Shown here: positions 16,637-26,207 of the stretch, one piece after another
Layout of the letters: each line of letters opens with the position of its first letter
Position numbering within the stretch: position 1 is the first letter of the stretch
Assembly: GCF_003752155.1 (NCBI RefSeq)
Contig: NZ_RJVG01000015.1
Coordinates: 1 to 64,000, forward strand
Length of the DNA stretch: 64,000 nucleotides
Direction: 5' to 3'
Source of the DNA: Mobilisporobacter senegalensis
Lineage (GTDB): Bacteria > Bacillota > Clostridia > Lachnospirales > Lachnospiraceae
Program-made: the position numbers and the translations under genes
The notes under the pieces: generated by a model
What the model was told of the DNA's origin: nothing
Databases searched by the model: none
Seen by the model: only the letters and a program-made list of their open reading frames with translations

Positions 16637-17839
16637 TTACTCCTCTAATAAAGTTGGTGAAAAGCTTTCTTTCCAAGGTAATCCCCATTTATTTAAAGCT
16701 TCCATAAATGGGTCTGGATCAAATTCTTCTATATTATTTACACCAGGTTTTTTCCATTTACCAGTCATGACCATCATTGCACCAATCATAGCAGGTACAC
16801 CAGTTGTATAAGAAATTGCCTGTGAGCCTACTTCTTTATAACATTCTTCATGGTCACATACATTATATACATAGTAGGTTAATGGTTTTCCATCTTTCAC
16901 ACCCTGCATAATACAACCAATGTTTGTTTTACCTTTTGTTCTTGGACCCAGGGATGCTGGATCTGGTAAAACTGCTTTTAAGAATTGAAGTGGAACAATT
17001 TGCTTTCCTTCGTATTCAATTGGTTCAATAGATGTCATACCTACATTTTCTAACACTGTAAGATGATTAATGTACTTTTCTGAAAATGTCATCCAGAAAC
17101 GAATCTTTTTAACACCTTTAATATTAAGAGCAAGGGATTCTAATTCTTCATGATGTAATAGATAGATATCCTTTGGTCCTATTTCAGGGAAATCATATAC
17201 TTGTTTAAATTCAAGAGGCTCTGTTTCAACCCACTTTCCATTCTCAATATAACTTCCTTTTGCAGTAATTTCACGAATATTGATTTCCGGATTGAAATTA
17301 GTGGCAAATGGATATCCATGATCTCCGGCATTGGCATCCAGGATATCAATGTAATGAATTTCATCAAAATAATGTTTCATTGCATATGCACAGAATACAC
17401 CAGTAACCCCAGGATCAAATCCACTGCCAAGTAAAGCTGTAATACCTGCCTTTTCATATTTTTCTCTATATGCCCATTGCCATTTATATTCGAATTTTGC
17501 AGTATCCAGTGGTTCATAATTGGCTGTGTCCACATAGTCTACTCCAGTTGCCAGACAGGCATCCATTATAGTCAGATCCTGATATGGTAATGCAACATTG
17601 ATAACAATATCTGGTTTAAAAGAATTGATTAATTCTATTAGCATTTCCGTATTATCTGCATCCACATAAGCAGTGGAAATCTTCGTTTTTCCACCCTCTA
17701 ATTTTTCTTTCAACGCATCACATTTTTCTTTTGTTCTGCTTGCAATGCAGATTTCTTCAAACACCTCAGAATTTTGACAACATTTATGAACTACTACACT
17801 GGCAACTCCACCAGCGCCAATAATTAACGCTCTTCCCAT
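16637..17839 (-). CDS. Carboxy(nor)spermidine dehydrogenase (saccharopine dehydrogenase family)
   Basis: 400 residues. The N-terminal 'ALIIGAGGVASVVVHKC' is the NADPH-binding Rossmann loop, and 'GVDYVDTANYEPLD' and 'LLGSGFDPGVTGVFCAYA' are characteristic of the Lys9-like family. The enzyme condenses aspartate semialdehyde with putrescine (or diaminopropane) and reduces the imine to carboxyspermidine (or carboxynorspermidine). Its partner nspC follows directly. Because speA/speB supply putrescine here, carboxyspermidine is the likely product. A clear AAAGGAGGA precedes the ATG. Confidence 0.95.
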   Translation of the reverse strand: MGRALIIGAGGVASVVVHKCCQNSEVFEEICIASRTKEKCDALKEKLEGGKTKISTAYVDADNTEMLIELINSFKPDIVINVALPYQDLTIMDACLATGVDYVDTANYEPLDTAKFEYKWQWAYREKYEKAGITALLGSGFDPGVTGVFCAYAMKHYFDEIHYIDILDANAGDHGYPFATNFNPEINIREITAKGSYIENGKWVETEPLEFKQVYDFPEIGPKDIYLLHHEELESLALNIKGVKKIRFWMTFSEKYINHLTVLENVGMTSIEPIEYEGKQIVPLQFLKAVLPDPASLGPRTKGKTNIGCIMQGVKDGKPLTYYVYNVCDHEECYKEVGSQAISYTTGVPAMIGAMMVMTGKWKKPGVNNIEEFDPDPFMEALNKWGLPWKESFSPTLLEE

Positions 17840-17875
17840 GAAAAGTCCTCCTTTGTTTTATATTTAAATAGTATT

Positions 17876-17890
17876 AAAGTTTCACTTTAT
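17876..17890 (+). repeat. Short dispersed repeat, tail only
   Basis: AAAGTTTCACTTTAT, the 3' tail of the repeat family. Its TCA (17882-17884) is the complement of the speB stop codon, so the gene ends inside the repeat word. Confidence 0.5.
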
Positions 17891-18733
17891 TCCGATTGCT
17901 AATAACAGCTCTCTGAGTATTTTACATGCAACTGCAGTTGATACACCACTATGGTCATATGCAGGTGATAATTCATTCACATCGAAAGCTACTATGTTAA
18001 GCTTTGATGCTAAGCGTATTGCATCTAATAGTTGTAAGAAATTCACTCCTCCTGCTTCCGGAGTTCCGGTTCCAGGGAAAATACTTGGATCAAGGACATC
18101 CAGATCAATCGTCAGGTAAACAGGTACCTTCTGTAATTCCTGAACAACTTCTTCCAATCCATTAAAATCAAATTTATTGGTAAAGATATGATCTTTTGCC
18201 CAATCAAATTCACTTCTTTCTCCAGAACGAATTCCAAATTGAAAAATTCTTTGATCACCTGTTAAATCATAGCATCTGCGCATAACTGTAGCATGGGAAA
18301 GTTCTTCACCTAAATAATCCTTACGTAAATCTGCATGTGCGTCAAAATGTATAATATGAAGATTATCATATTTCTTAGTAACTGCTCTCATAGCGCCTAG
18401 TGTAACCAGATGTTCTCCACCAATCATTCCCGGTATTTTACCATCATCTAAGATTCTTTTTGTAAATTCCTCAATTTGGTTTAATACTCTGGGTGTATTG
18501 CCAAAAACCAGTTCAAGATCTCCACCATCAAATACTTCTAAATCCTCCAGATCTTTATCCTGATATGGACTATAGGTTTCAATTCCAAAAGATTCACTTC
18601 GCATTACCTTGCTTGCAAATCTTGTACCTGGACGAAATGAAGTAGTGGAATCAAAGGGGGCTCCAAAGATAACAATTTTTGATTCATCATATTCATTATC
18701 ACAACCAATAAATGTATCTATATTTCTATTCAT
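17882..18733 (-). CDS. speB: Agmatinase
   Basis: 283 residues of the arginase/agmatinase family. It hydrolyses agmatine to putrescine and urea. Metal-binding motifs are intact: 'GGEHLVTLG' (first His), 'HIIHFDAHADLR' (Asp-His-Asp) and 'YLTIDLDVLDPSIFPGTG' (two Asp). Its start overlaps the 3' end of speE by eight bases, consistent with translational coupling. With speA it converts arginine to putrescine. Confidence 0.96.
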   Translation of the reverse strand: MNRNIDTFIGCDNEYDESKIVIFGAPFDSTTSFRPGTRFASKVMRSESFGIETYSPYQDKDLEDLEVFDGGDLELVFGNTPRVLNQIEEFTKRILDDGKIPGMIGGEHLVTLGAMRAVTKKYDNLHIIHFDAHADLRKDYLGEELSHATVMRRCYDLTGDQRIFQFGIRSGERSEFDWAKDHIFTNKFDFNGLEEVVQELQKVPVYLTIDLDVLDPSIFPGTGTPEAGGVNFLQLLDAIRLASKLNIVAFDVNELSPAYDHSGVSTAVACKILRELLLAIGIK

Positions 18734-19580
18734 TTTTATTCTCCAACAAATCTTTTACATAGTTAGGCAATGCAAAACACCCTTTGTGAAGATTTGTATT
18801 ATAATATTTTGTTTTTATTCCTAATTGGTTCCAAGCTTCTGCATTTAAATCTTTCACAGGATCGTAAACTTTTGAAGCAAAGCCAAACATCCAATATCCA
18901 GAAGGATATGTTGGTATATGTGCCTGATAAACTCTGGTAATCGGAAAGAATTCGACAATTCGTTCATGTGCCCGTCTCAATGAATTCGCATAATTTTCAT
19001 AATATGGACTCTCATGCTGATTTACTAAAATCCCGTCTTCTTTCAGTGCTTTAAAGCAATTACCATAGAATTCTTTAGTAAACAGACCTTCTCCCGGTCC
19101 AAAAGGATCCGTAGAGTCCACAATAATTAAATCATATTCATTTTCAATGGCTCTGACGTATCTCAGTCCATCTTTGTAATGTATAGTAACACGGGGATCC
19201 TCTAACTTACATGCGGTCTGAGGCAGGAATTCCTTACATACTTCCACAACTAACTTATCTATCTCAACTAAATCAATATGTTCAATGGTATCATATCTGG
19301 TAAGTTCTCTAACAGTACCACCATCGCCGCCGCCAATTACTAAAACTTTCTTTATCTTTGGATTTGTTGCCATAGGTACATGGACTATCATATCATGATA
19401 GATGAATTCATCCTTTTCTGTTAACATCATTAAACTATCAAGTGTTAAAAATGTTCCAAATTCATTTGAAGTCATGACATCAATCTTTTGGTATTCGCTA
19501 TTACCAGAATATAATTGTTTGTCTACTCGAATGGAAAAACGAACATCCTTACTATGTTCTTCGGTATACCATAATTCCAT
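18726..19580 (-). CDS. speE: Spermidine synthase
   Basis: 284 residues. It transfers the aminopropyl group of decarboxylated S-adenosylmethionine to putrescine. Seen: 'MELWYTEEHSKDVRFSI' at the start, 'LVIGGGDGGTVRE' (nucleotide loop), 'IIVDSTDPFGPGEGLFT' with the catalytic Asp region, and 'YPSGYWMFGFAS'. In-frame GTG and ATG codons lie 3 and 2 codons upstream but fall on the AGAGGTG ribosome-binding site, so the ATG at 19580 is preferred. A 236-bp structured element separates it from speA upstream. Confidence 0.96.
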   Translation of the reverse strand: MELWYTEEHSKDVRFSIRVDKQLYSGNSEYQKIDVMTSNEFGTFLTLDSLMMLTEKDEFIYHDMIVHVPMATNPKIKKVLVIGGGDGGTVRELTRYDTIEHIDLVEIDKLVVEVCKEFLPQTACKLEDPRVTIHYKDGLRYVRAIENEYDLIIVDSTDPFGPGEGLFTKEFYGNCFKALKEDGILVNQHESPYYENYANSLRRAHERIVEFFPITRVYQAHIPTYPSGYWMFGFASKVYDPVKDLNAEAWNQLGIKTKYYNTNLHKGCFALPNYVKDLLENKNE

Positions 19581-19614
19581 AATCATCACCTCTTCTTTAT
19601 TCTATCTATCAGTC

Positions 19615-19850
19615 GGGTGTCAAAGCTTGAAGTTCCTTGATGAATATCAGTTTATCATTTATTCATTGGCTGCCTTTCCTTCAAGTGGTAACTTCCTTAA
19701 TGAGCCATAAGCTGAGAAAACGCACGCATAGGGCGCACTTTTTCTCAATGTCTCACACGGAAGCTTGGCAACCACTTTCAGCCGGTCGACGCCAACCAAA
19801 TAAATGATAAACTGGTATTCTTTCTATGATTTTCAAAGGCTTTGACACCC
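19615..19850 (+). mobile_element. 236-bp structured palindromic element, copy A (MITE-like or non-coding RNA)
   Basis: Ends are a perfect 12-bp inverted repeat, GGGTGTCAAAGC / GCTTTGACACCC. Inside, GAATATCAGTTTATCATTTATT pairs with its near-complement at the right, and the core holds nested stems (AAGTGGT/ACCACTT, AACTTCC/GGAAGCTT, TGAGAAAA/TTTTCTCA). The core, from GGCTGCCTTTCC to GGTCGACGCC, is almost identical to the element at 49681-49923 in opposite orientation. No open frame. It lies between speA and speE within the polyamine gene run. The following 220 bases (19851-20071) are very A+T-rich with nothing I can recognise. Confidence 0.85.
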
Positions 19851-20071
19851 TCTTCCTATATATCTTCTAGTATCTTTAGTAAAATTATACAGTATTTTTG
19901 TATATTATATTTAATTTAATATTACATGTACAAGTATTAAAATTATATTGTTTTTAACTGTGTTATTTTATTTATATATTTTTATTATTATATTACAGAT
20001 CAGATCGTCACTAATATAATATTTTTAAACAAATATTAGTAATACAATAATAAATATAATCATCTAGTCAC

Positions 20072-21520
20072 TTATATTACGATATTGATATATTCTATAT
20101 TAATATCCTGAGTTCCGGTTAAGAAACAGCCTTTTTCTTTTGCATAGGCAATATAATCTAAGATTTCCTTCGTTATTCGTTCTCCTGGAGCCAGGATTGG
20201 GATTCCTGGTGGATAGCACATAACGAATTCACTACATATAGAACCTTCACTATCTTTCATAAGAACAGACTTTTTGTCAGTATAAAAAGCTTCCTGAGGT
20301 GTCATGGCAACACTAGGATTAATATATTCATGATCGAACATTCCTGCCTTATCTTTACAATAAAGTCTTTTTATTTCAGATAAAGAAGAAATGAGGCGCT
20401 CAATGGCAAGGGGCTTATCTCCTACTGATATGATTGCTAATATATTACCAATATCACCAAATTCTATCTGGATACCGTAGTCATCCCGAAGGATGTCATA
20501 TACTTCAATTCCGGCTAACCCAATATCCCTTGTATGAATAGACAGTTTTGTAGTATCGAAATCATAAACCGTATCTCCGTTGATCAATTCCCTGCCAAAA
20601 GCATATAACCCGCCTATTTTATTAATTTCTTTTCTCGCATATTCTGCCATCTTGACAACATTTGCAAAAATCTCTTGTCCATTAAGAGCAAGATTTTTTC
20701 TTGAGATATCAAGAGATGACATTAAAAGGTAAGATGCACTTGTTGTTTGTGTTAAGTTTATTATCTGCCTTATATAGCCTTTACTAAGTTCATTATTGAT
20801 AAGTAAAAAAGAACTTTGGGTTAAGGAACCCCCAGTCTTATGCATACTGACTGCTGCCATATCTGCTCCAACACTCATTCCTGAGGCAGGTAGATCTTCA
20901 TTAAAGTAGAAATGGGTCCCATGTGCTTCATCCACTAAAACTAACATTTTATGTTCATGTGCAAGTTCCGTAATTGCCTTCAACGGAGAGCAGATCCCGT
21001 AGTAGGTTGGATTATTTATCAAAATGGCTTTTGCATCCGGATTTTCATCAATCGCTTTTTTTACATCATGAATTGACATACCAAGAGGAATACCAAGTTC
21101 TTTATTTACACCAGGATTTACATATACAGGTACTGCACCGCATACTACAAGTGCATTAATAGCACTGCGGTGTACATTTCTAGGCATAATTATCTTATCC
21201 CCTCTTTTACATGCTGCCATAACCATGGCCTGTACCGCAGAACTTGTACCATTCACCATAAAAAAGGCATGTTTTGCTCCAAAAGCATCTGCTGCCAAGC
21301 TTTCCGCTTCTTTAATCACGGATACGGGGTGACATAGATTGTCAAGGGGCTTCATAGAATTCACATCTACAGTTAAGCACTTCTCCCCTAAAAAATCAGT
21401 AAGTTCCTTATTCCCCTGTCCTCTTTTATGACCAGGGACATCAAAAGGAACAACTCTCATTTTCTTATATTTTTCTAAAGCCTCATAAATTGGGCTCTTA
21501 TTTTGCAATTCTTTATTCAT
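20072..21520 (-). CDS. speA: Arginine decarboxylase (Orn/Lys/Arg decarboxylase family)
   Basis: 482 residues, the length of the B. subtilis-type SpeA (fold-I PLP decarboxylase without the N-terminal wing domain). 'PGHKRGQG', 'FFMVNGTSSAVQAMVMA', 'LVDEAHGTHFYF' and the PLP lysine in 'AVSMHKTGGSLTQSS' (about residue 228) are intact, as is the C-terminal 'CYPPGIPILAPGE'. Substrate could be arginine, lysine or ornithine; agmatinase nearby argues for arginine to agmatine. It follows speD by 16 bases. Confidence 0.93.
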   Translation of the reverse strand: MNKELQNKSPIYEALEKYKKMRVVPFDVPGHKRGQGNKELTDFLGEKCLTVDVNSMKPLDNLCHPVSVIKEAESLAADAFGAKHAFFMVNGTSSAVQAMVMAACKRGDKIIMPRNVHRSAINALVVCGAVPVYVNPGVNKELGIPLGMSIHDVKKAIDENPDAKAILINNPTYYGICSPLKAITELAHEHKMLVLVDEAHGTHFYFNEDLPASGMSVGADMAAVSMHKTGGSLTQSSFLLINNELSKGYIRQIINLTQTTSASYLLMSSLDISRKNLALNGQEIFANVVKMAEYARKEINKIGGLYAFGRELINGDTVYDFDTTKLSIHTRDIGLAGIEVYDILRDDYGIQIEFGDIGNILAIISVGDKPLAIERLISSLSEIKRLYCKDKAGMFDHEYINPSVAMTPQEAFYTDKKSVLMKDSEGSICSEFVMCYPPGIPILAPGERITKEILDYIAYAKEKGCFLTGTQDINIEYINIVI

Positions 21521-21536
21521 TTATTTTCAGTCCTAA

Positions 21537-22352
21537 CTAATATATATTGCTTCCGCTAAAAATTTCTATCATCTCTCTACGCAGATTAGATGTTATCTCA
21601 AGTCTTTTCTTGGGAGCTAATTCATATACATCCGTATTAAATAAATAATTCTGTAAATCTATTTCCTGAATTAACATCTTTGTGTGAAAGATATTAGATT
21701 GATACACATTCACATCAATGGCATCATATTTTTTTAGCGTTTTATCATCAATATAGTCCTGAATTGATGTTATATCATGATCCATAAATAATTTTTTACC
21801 GTCTAAATCTCTCGTAAACCCACGAACTCTATAATCAATTGTTATTATATCTGAATCAAAACTTCCTATTAAATAATCGAGTGCATTTAATGGTGATACT
21901 TCTCCACACGTAGAAACGTCAATATCAACACGGAACGTTGCAATGGAATTGTCTGGGTGATATTCTGGGTACGTATGTACAGTAACATGACTTTTATCCA
22001 GATGTCCGACTACACTATCCCTAAGTTGCATAAGATTTTCTTCACCAGAATGAAACGCTTCATTTATCTCATGAAGAGCCAGAGCTTTTTCTGTAATTAA
22101 AATAGTTACACTTGCCCCTTGGGGATCATAATCTTGCTTTGAAACATTGAGTACATGTGCCCCAATCATCTCAGTAACATCGCACAAAATATTGGTTAAT
22201 CTCTCTGAATTATACTGTTCATCAATATAAGAGATATAATCCTTTTGTTCTCGCTCACTTTTTGCGTAGCAAACATCATAAATGTTAAAGCTTAACGTTT
22301 TTGTGAGGTTGTTAAAGCCATAAAGTTTTAGCTTATTCTCCAACCCTAACAT
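21537..22352 (-). CDS. speD: S-adenosylmethionine decarboxylase proenzyme
   Basis: About 271 residues, E. coli-type long class. It produces decarboxylated SAM, the aminopropyl donor for SpeE. The self-cleavage site is visible in '[18 protein letters not shown]': cleavage before the Ser (residue 121) makes the pyruvoyl group. '[20 protein letters not shown]' contains the conserved Cys. A GTG directly precedes the ATG at 22352; the ATG has the better spacing from AAAGG. First gene of the polyamine cluster, divergent from dpaA. Confidence 0.95.
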   Translation of the reverse strand: MLGLENKLKLYGFNNLTKTLSFNIYDVCYAKSEREQKDYISYIDEQYNSERLTNILCDVTEMIGAHVLNVSKQDYDPQGASVTILITEKALALHEINEAFHSGEENLMQLRDSVVGHLDKSHVTVHTYPEYHPDNSIATFRVDIDVSTCGEVSPLNALDYLIGSFDSDIITIDYRVRGFTRDLDGKKLFMDHDITSIQDYIDDKTLKKYDAIDVNVYQSNIFHTKMLIQEIDLQNYLFNTDVYELAPKKRLEITSNLRREMIEIFSGSNIY

Positions 22353-22592
22353 CACAACCTTTCTCGAATTTTCACGAATTCAATATTACTACATTTTATT
22401 AATAATAGCAATACTAAACTTTAAGATTAGTATTATCTAATTTTTATTTTTTGGAACCATCCTATTATTTATTCATAAAATATTAATCTAGAAGGCTATT
22501 TAAATCAATATTTTACTAGATTTTTAGCACACAGCAAATGAACTTTCGATATTTTATGTCGAAAAAACATATTTAAACTAGGAGGGAGTCCT

Positions 22593-23468
22593 ATGTCAAT
22601 TAATGATACTATCTTAATTATAGGTGGTGATCTTCGCCAGATTTATATGGCCAACATTTTAATAAGTAAAGGCTTAAATGTTGTTGTGTATGGCCTGGAT
22701 CATCCAACTCTTGATGTAAATTGCAAAAAAGCGAAATCATTGAAAGATGCTATAAATATGGGTGATATTATCATTGGCCCAATACCGGTTACAAGAGATA
22801 AGACACATATTTATGGGAAAGAAGAGAAAAAAGACTTAAAGCTTTCAACTTTATCAGAAGAACTTCATAGCGGCCAGTTTTTTATTGGTGGAAACATACC
22901 TGCCAGCCTGGTACAGATTTGTAATGAAAAGGAGATACTTTATTATGATTTAATGAAAGATGAACAAATTACCATTTTGAATTCAATTGCTACTGCAGAG
23001 GGAACAATATTTGAAGCAATCAAACACAGCACGATAAATCTTCATGGTAGTAAATGTCTTATACTTGGATATGGCAGATGTGCCACTGTACTGGCCAAAA
23101 AACTTTCCGGACTGGATGTGGATATCACTATCTGTGCAAGAAGGCCAGAAAATTTAGCCAGTGCAAAGAGCTTTGGGTATGAAGGTATATTACTTTCTCA
23201 TTTAAAGGAATATATCTCTGATTTTGACTATATCATTAATACTATACCGTCCGTTGTTCTATCAAAAGAATTACTGGAACTCCTATCTCAGGAAACAACA
23301 ATTATAGATATTGCTTCTGCCCCTGGTGGTGTAGACTATGATTATGCCAAAGAAAATAATTTAAATGCTCACCTATGTCTTGGACTCCCTGGTAAGGTAG
23401 CGCCAAAAACATCTGCTAATATTTTAGTGGATGCCATCTTCAAGATTATAAAAAAAGGAAGTGAATAA
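22593..23468 (+). CDS. dpaA: Dipicolinate synthase subunit A
   Basis: 291 residues, SpoVFA. With DpaB it makes dipicolinic acid from a lysine-pathway intermediate in the mother cell; the product fills the spore core. An N-terminal 'ILIIGGDLRQIYMANIL' and the central dinucleotide-binding loop 'CLILGYGRCATVLAKKL' (about 155) fit the family, as does the final 'LGLPGKVAPKTSANILVDAI'. Strong GGAGGGAG before the ATG. A CATATTTAA upstream resembles part of a sigma-K -10 element, but this is weak. Presence of the pair indicates an endospore former. Confidence 0.96.
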   Translation: MSINDTILIIGGDLRQIYMANILISKGLNVVVYGLDHPTLDVNCKKAKSLKDAINMGDIIIGPIPVTRDKTHIYGKEEKKDLKLSTLSEELHSGQFFIGGNIPASLVQICNEKEILYYDLMKDEQITILNSIATAEGTIFEAIKHSTINLHGSKCLILGYGRCATVLAKKLSGLDVDITICARRPENLASAKSFGYEGILLSHLKEYISDFDYIINTIPSVVLSKELLELLSQETTIIDIASAPGGVDYDYAKENNLNAHLCLGLPGKVAPKTSANILVDAIFKIIKKGSE

Positions 23469-23469
23469 T

Positions 23470-24048
23470 ATGACTCTTATAAATGCAAACGTAGGTTTTG
23501 CTCTTACAGGATCATTTTGCACTTTTGATAAAGTATTTATTGAATTAGAAAACCTTATAAATGAAAAAGCCAATGTAACTACTATATTCTCTAACACCTC
23601 CCAGACTACTGATACACGATTTGGGAATGCTAAGGATTTTATTGATAAAGCTTACCTCTTAACAGGTAAACAGCCAATTACTACAATAAAAGATGCTGAG
23701 CCAATTGGTCCAAAAAGCTCATTCGATGTTATGGTCATAGCTCCATGTACTGGCAATACCCTGGCAAAATTAGCAACAGGCATTACTGACACCCCTGTTC
23801 TTATGGCTGCAAAGGCTCATCTAAGAAATTTGAAACCTTTAGTTATTTGTCTGGCAAGTAATGATGCATTAAGTATGAATCTTAAAAATATAGGAATTCT
23901 TTTAAATGCAAAGAATATTTATTTTGTACCGTTTGGTCAGGATAATTATAAGGATAAACCAAACTCTATGGTTGCCCATACTGAACTGATTATCCCAGCA
24001 TTAATAAGCGCATTGGATGGAAAACAGCTTCAGCCAGTGATTATGTAA
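23470..24048 (+). CDS. dpaB: Dipicolinate synthase subunit B
   Basis: 192 residues, SpoVFB, a flavoprotein-like (Rossmann) subunit: 'VGFALTGSFCTFDKVF', 'TIFSNTSQTTDTRFG', 'VIAPCTGNTLAKLATGITDT'. It completes the dipicolinate synthase. The ATG at 23470 lies one base after the dpaA stop and behind GGAAGTG; the alternative GTG at 23461 overlaps dpaA. The two genes form one operon. Confidence 0.95.
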   Translation: MTLINANVGFALTGSFCTFDKVFIELENLINEKANVTTIFSNTSQTTDTRFGNAKDFIDKAYLLTGKQPITTIKDAEPIGPKSSFDVMVIAPCTGNTLAKLATGITDTPVLMAAKAHLRNLKPLVICLASNDALSMNLKNIGILLNAKNIYFVPFGQDNYKDKPNSMVAHTELIIPALISALDGKQLQPVIM

Positions 24049-24106
24049 TAGCATAAATGTAGTGCCCTTTTTAAATTAGTGAGTTTATCATTATTTTAGG
24101 TAAAAA

Positions 24107-24166
24107 AGCGTGTGATTATTATCCACCAGAGACACGGTCTCTTGATGGATTAATAATTCACACGCT
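24107..24166. terminator. Long convergent terminator hairpin
   Basis: About 28 paired bases (AGCGTGTGA ... TCACACGCT outer arm; GAGAC-acg-GTCTC tip) with two small bulges. On the minus strand T6 follows, ending asnB; it also blocks dpaAB transcripts. Confidence 0.8.
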
Positions 24167-24187
24167 ATTTTACGACCAAAAGACCAA

Positions 24188-26041
24188 TTATATCTTTAAA
24201 GTCACATTATAATGTTTCAACCAGAAATTCGTCTGGATTAAATAGGCATATAACTGTGGCGTAGCCATTAGCTGGCCAAACCATGGTCTGCCATAATCCG
24301 AATTACCTTCCATTAATTTATGAATGGCCTCATGATCGATTAACATATGAATTGGAGCCGAATCGTCACTCATAATCTTTCTTAATTCTTCTTTTAATAA
24401 ATTCTCATATTTTGGATCATATGTCTTTGGGTACGGGCTTTTTTTACGATTTAAAACCTCATCAGGTAAAATACCTTTCACTGCATCTTTAAGAAGCGCT
24501 TTTACTTCATTATTATGGTATTTATACTCCCAAGGAACATTATATAAATACTGAATTAATCTATGATCCGCATAAGGAACTCTTACTTCAAGCCCACTAG
24601 CCATTGTCATTCTATCTTTTCGATCCAGTAAAGTGGTCATAAACCATGATGTATTTAAATAACTGATTTCTCTTTGTCTGGCTGGAAGTTTACTTTCACC
24701 ATCTAATTTTGGTACTGCTCTGATTGTCTTTTGATATTCACTTTGCACATAATCATCCAAAGGTAATACTTTACGAAGGTGAGGTGAAAGGATACTCTTT
24801 CTATAATCCAGGTTCTTAGACCATGGAAATGCGTTAGTATTATAGGCTTCTTCATCACGAAACCATGGATAGCCGCCAAAGATTTCATCCGCACATTCTC
24901 CTGATAAACATACCGTATGATTCTTCTTTATCTGCCTGCAAAAATATAACATGGAGGAGTCAACATCGGCCATTCCAGGCAGATCTTTCGCAATGACTGC
25001 CTCATACAAAGTTTCATATAAGGAATGATGATCACATTCTAAATAAATATGATTTGAACCAATCGCATCTACCATAATATCAACAAATGGCCTGTCTTCC
25101 GTTGGTTGAAAAGAGGACGCTTTAAAGAATTTGGTATTTTCATTATAATCAAAAGAATAAGTATCTAATTTCTTTCCCTCTTCTTTTAATACATTAGCTG
25201 CCACAGCAGATACAACACTACTGTCCAAGCCACCAGAGAGTAATGTACAGATAGGTACATCACTGACCAACTGTCTTCTTATTGAATCTAATAATAATTC
25301 TCTTGTTTTTTCAACAGTCTGCTCATAATTATCCCTATGTTCCTCAGCTGTTAATGACCAGTATGAATATAATTTCATCCCACTATAATCAATAATTGCA
25401 GCATGACCCGGCATGACTTCATTTACACCCTCATATACACCACAACCAGGAGATCTTGCCGGACCTAATCCAAATATTTCACAAAGGCCATACTGATTGA
25501 TTACTGGATGAATGGAAGGATGTTCAAAAAGTGCCTTTATCTCTGAGCCAAATACCACCTTTTGATCTACGACAGAGAAAAACAATGGTTTTACTCCAAA
25601 TCGATCTCTGCATAGAAAACAAAGTCTATGAAAGCTATCCCATATTGCAAAACTAAAAATACCATTAAAATATTTTGGACAATCAGTTCCATACTCAATA
25701 TATGCAACTAAAAGAACTTCTGTATCTGATGTAGTATTAAAAGTATAGCCTTTCCTTCGTAAGTCCTCTCTAATTTCATCTGTATTATACAATTCTCCAT
25801 TATAAACAACTGCGTATTCGTATCCCTTCTCTATCCTTTTCATTGGTTGAACACCGCCAAGCAGATCAATGACGGCAAGCCTTGTATGTGCAAAAGCAAC
25901 ATGTTCGCTGATATAATGACCTGAGTCATTGGGTCCTCTGTGTTCTAATGTCTTACCCATTTCTATTACTATATTTTTATTCTTGGTATACTCATTATTT
26001 AAGTTCTGTGTAAAGTCACAAAAACCAGCTATTCCGCACAA
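24188..26041 (-). CDS. asnB: Asparagine synthase (glutamine-hydrolysing)
   Basis: 617 residues. The start is TTG at 26041, behind GGGAGGTG, placing Cys at position 2 ('CGIAGFCDF'), which is the required N-terminal nucleophile of the class II glutaminase. Further glutaminase residues: 'EHRGPNDSGHY', 'HTRLAVID', 'VVYNGELYN'. The synthetase half has the ATP loop 'LLSGGLDSSVVSAV' and 'SGECADEIFGGYPWF'. It converts aspartate plus glutamine to asparagine. It stands alone; a palindromic repeat lies in its 5' region. Confidence 0.96.
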   Translation of the reverse strand: MCGIAGFCDFTQNLNNEYTKNKNIVIEMGKTLEHRGPNDSGHYISEHVAFAHTRLAVIDLLGGVQPMKRIEKGYEYAVVYNGELYNTDEIREDLRRKGYTFNTTSDTEVLLVAYIEYGTDCPKYFNGIFSFAIWDSFHRLCFLCRDRFGVKPLFFSVVDQKVVFGSEIKALFEHPSIHPVINQYGLCEIFGLGPARSPGCGVYEGVNEVMPGHAAIIDYSGMKLYSYWSLTAEEHRDNYEQTVEKTRELLLDSIRRQLVSDVPICTLLSGGLDSSVVSAVAANVLKEEGKKLDTYSFDYNENTKFFKASSFQPTEDRPFVDIMVDAIGSNHIYLECDHHSLYETLYEAVIAKDLPGMADVDSSMLYFCRQIKKNHTVCLSGECADEIFGGYPWFRDEEAYNTNAFPWSKNLDYRKSILSPHLRKVLPLDDYVQSEYQKTIRAVPKLDGESKLPARQREISYLNTSWFMTTLLDRKDRMTMASGLEVRVPYADHRLIQYLYNVPWEYKYHNNEVKALLKDAVKGILPDEVLNRKKSPYPKTYDPKYENLLKEELRKIMSDDSAPIHMLIDHEAIHKLMEGNSDYGRPWFGQLMATPQLYAYLIQTNFWLKHYNVTLKI

Positions 26042-26062
26042 AAAAACACCTCCCAACTAAAA

Positions 26063-26105
26063 TTCAGATGTGATTCAACACATCTGAACTAAGTTTTATT
26101 TTATA
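26063..26105 (+). repeat. Short dispersed repeat, copy 3 (full hairpin)
   Basis: Perfect TTCAGATGTG-attcaa-CACATCTGAA hairpin followed by CTAAGTTTTATTTTATA, just upstream of the asnB ribosome-binding site. This copy has the clearest stem of the family. Confidence 0.7.
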
Positions 26106-26207
26106 TATTATTATATATGAAAAGTGCTTAAATTATGTGAATTCTGGTGGAACTTATCCAGAGACATAGTCGCTGCCGGCTTTCTTTTTTTAAGGTAGTC
26201 TTACTGC

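Noticed and set aside
22356-22592. Riboswitch upstream of speD
   Set aside because: No SAM, guanidine or other riboswitch core that I recognise; the region is plain A+T-rich divergent promoter DNA.
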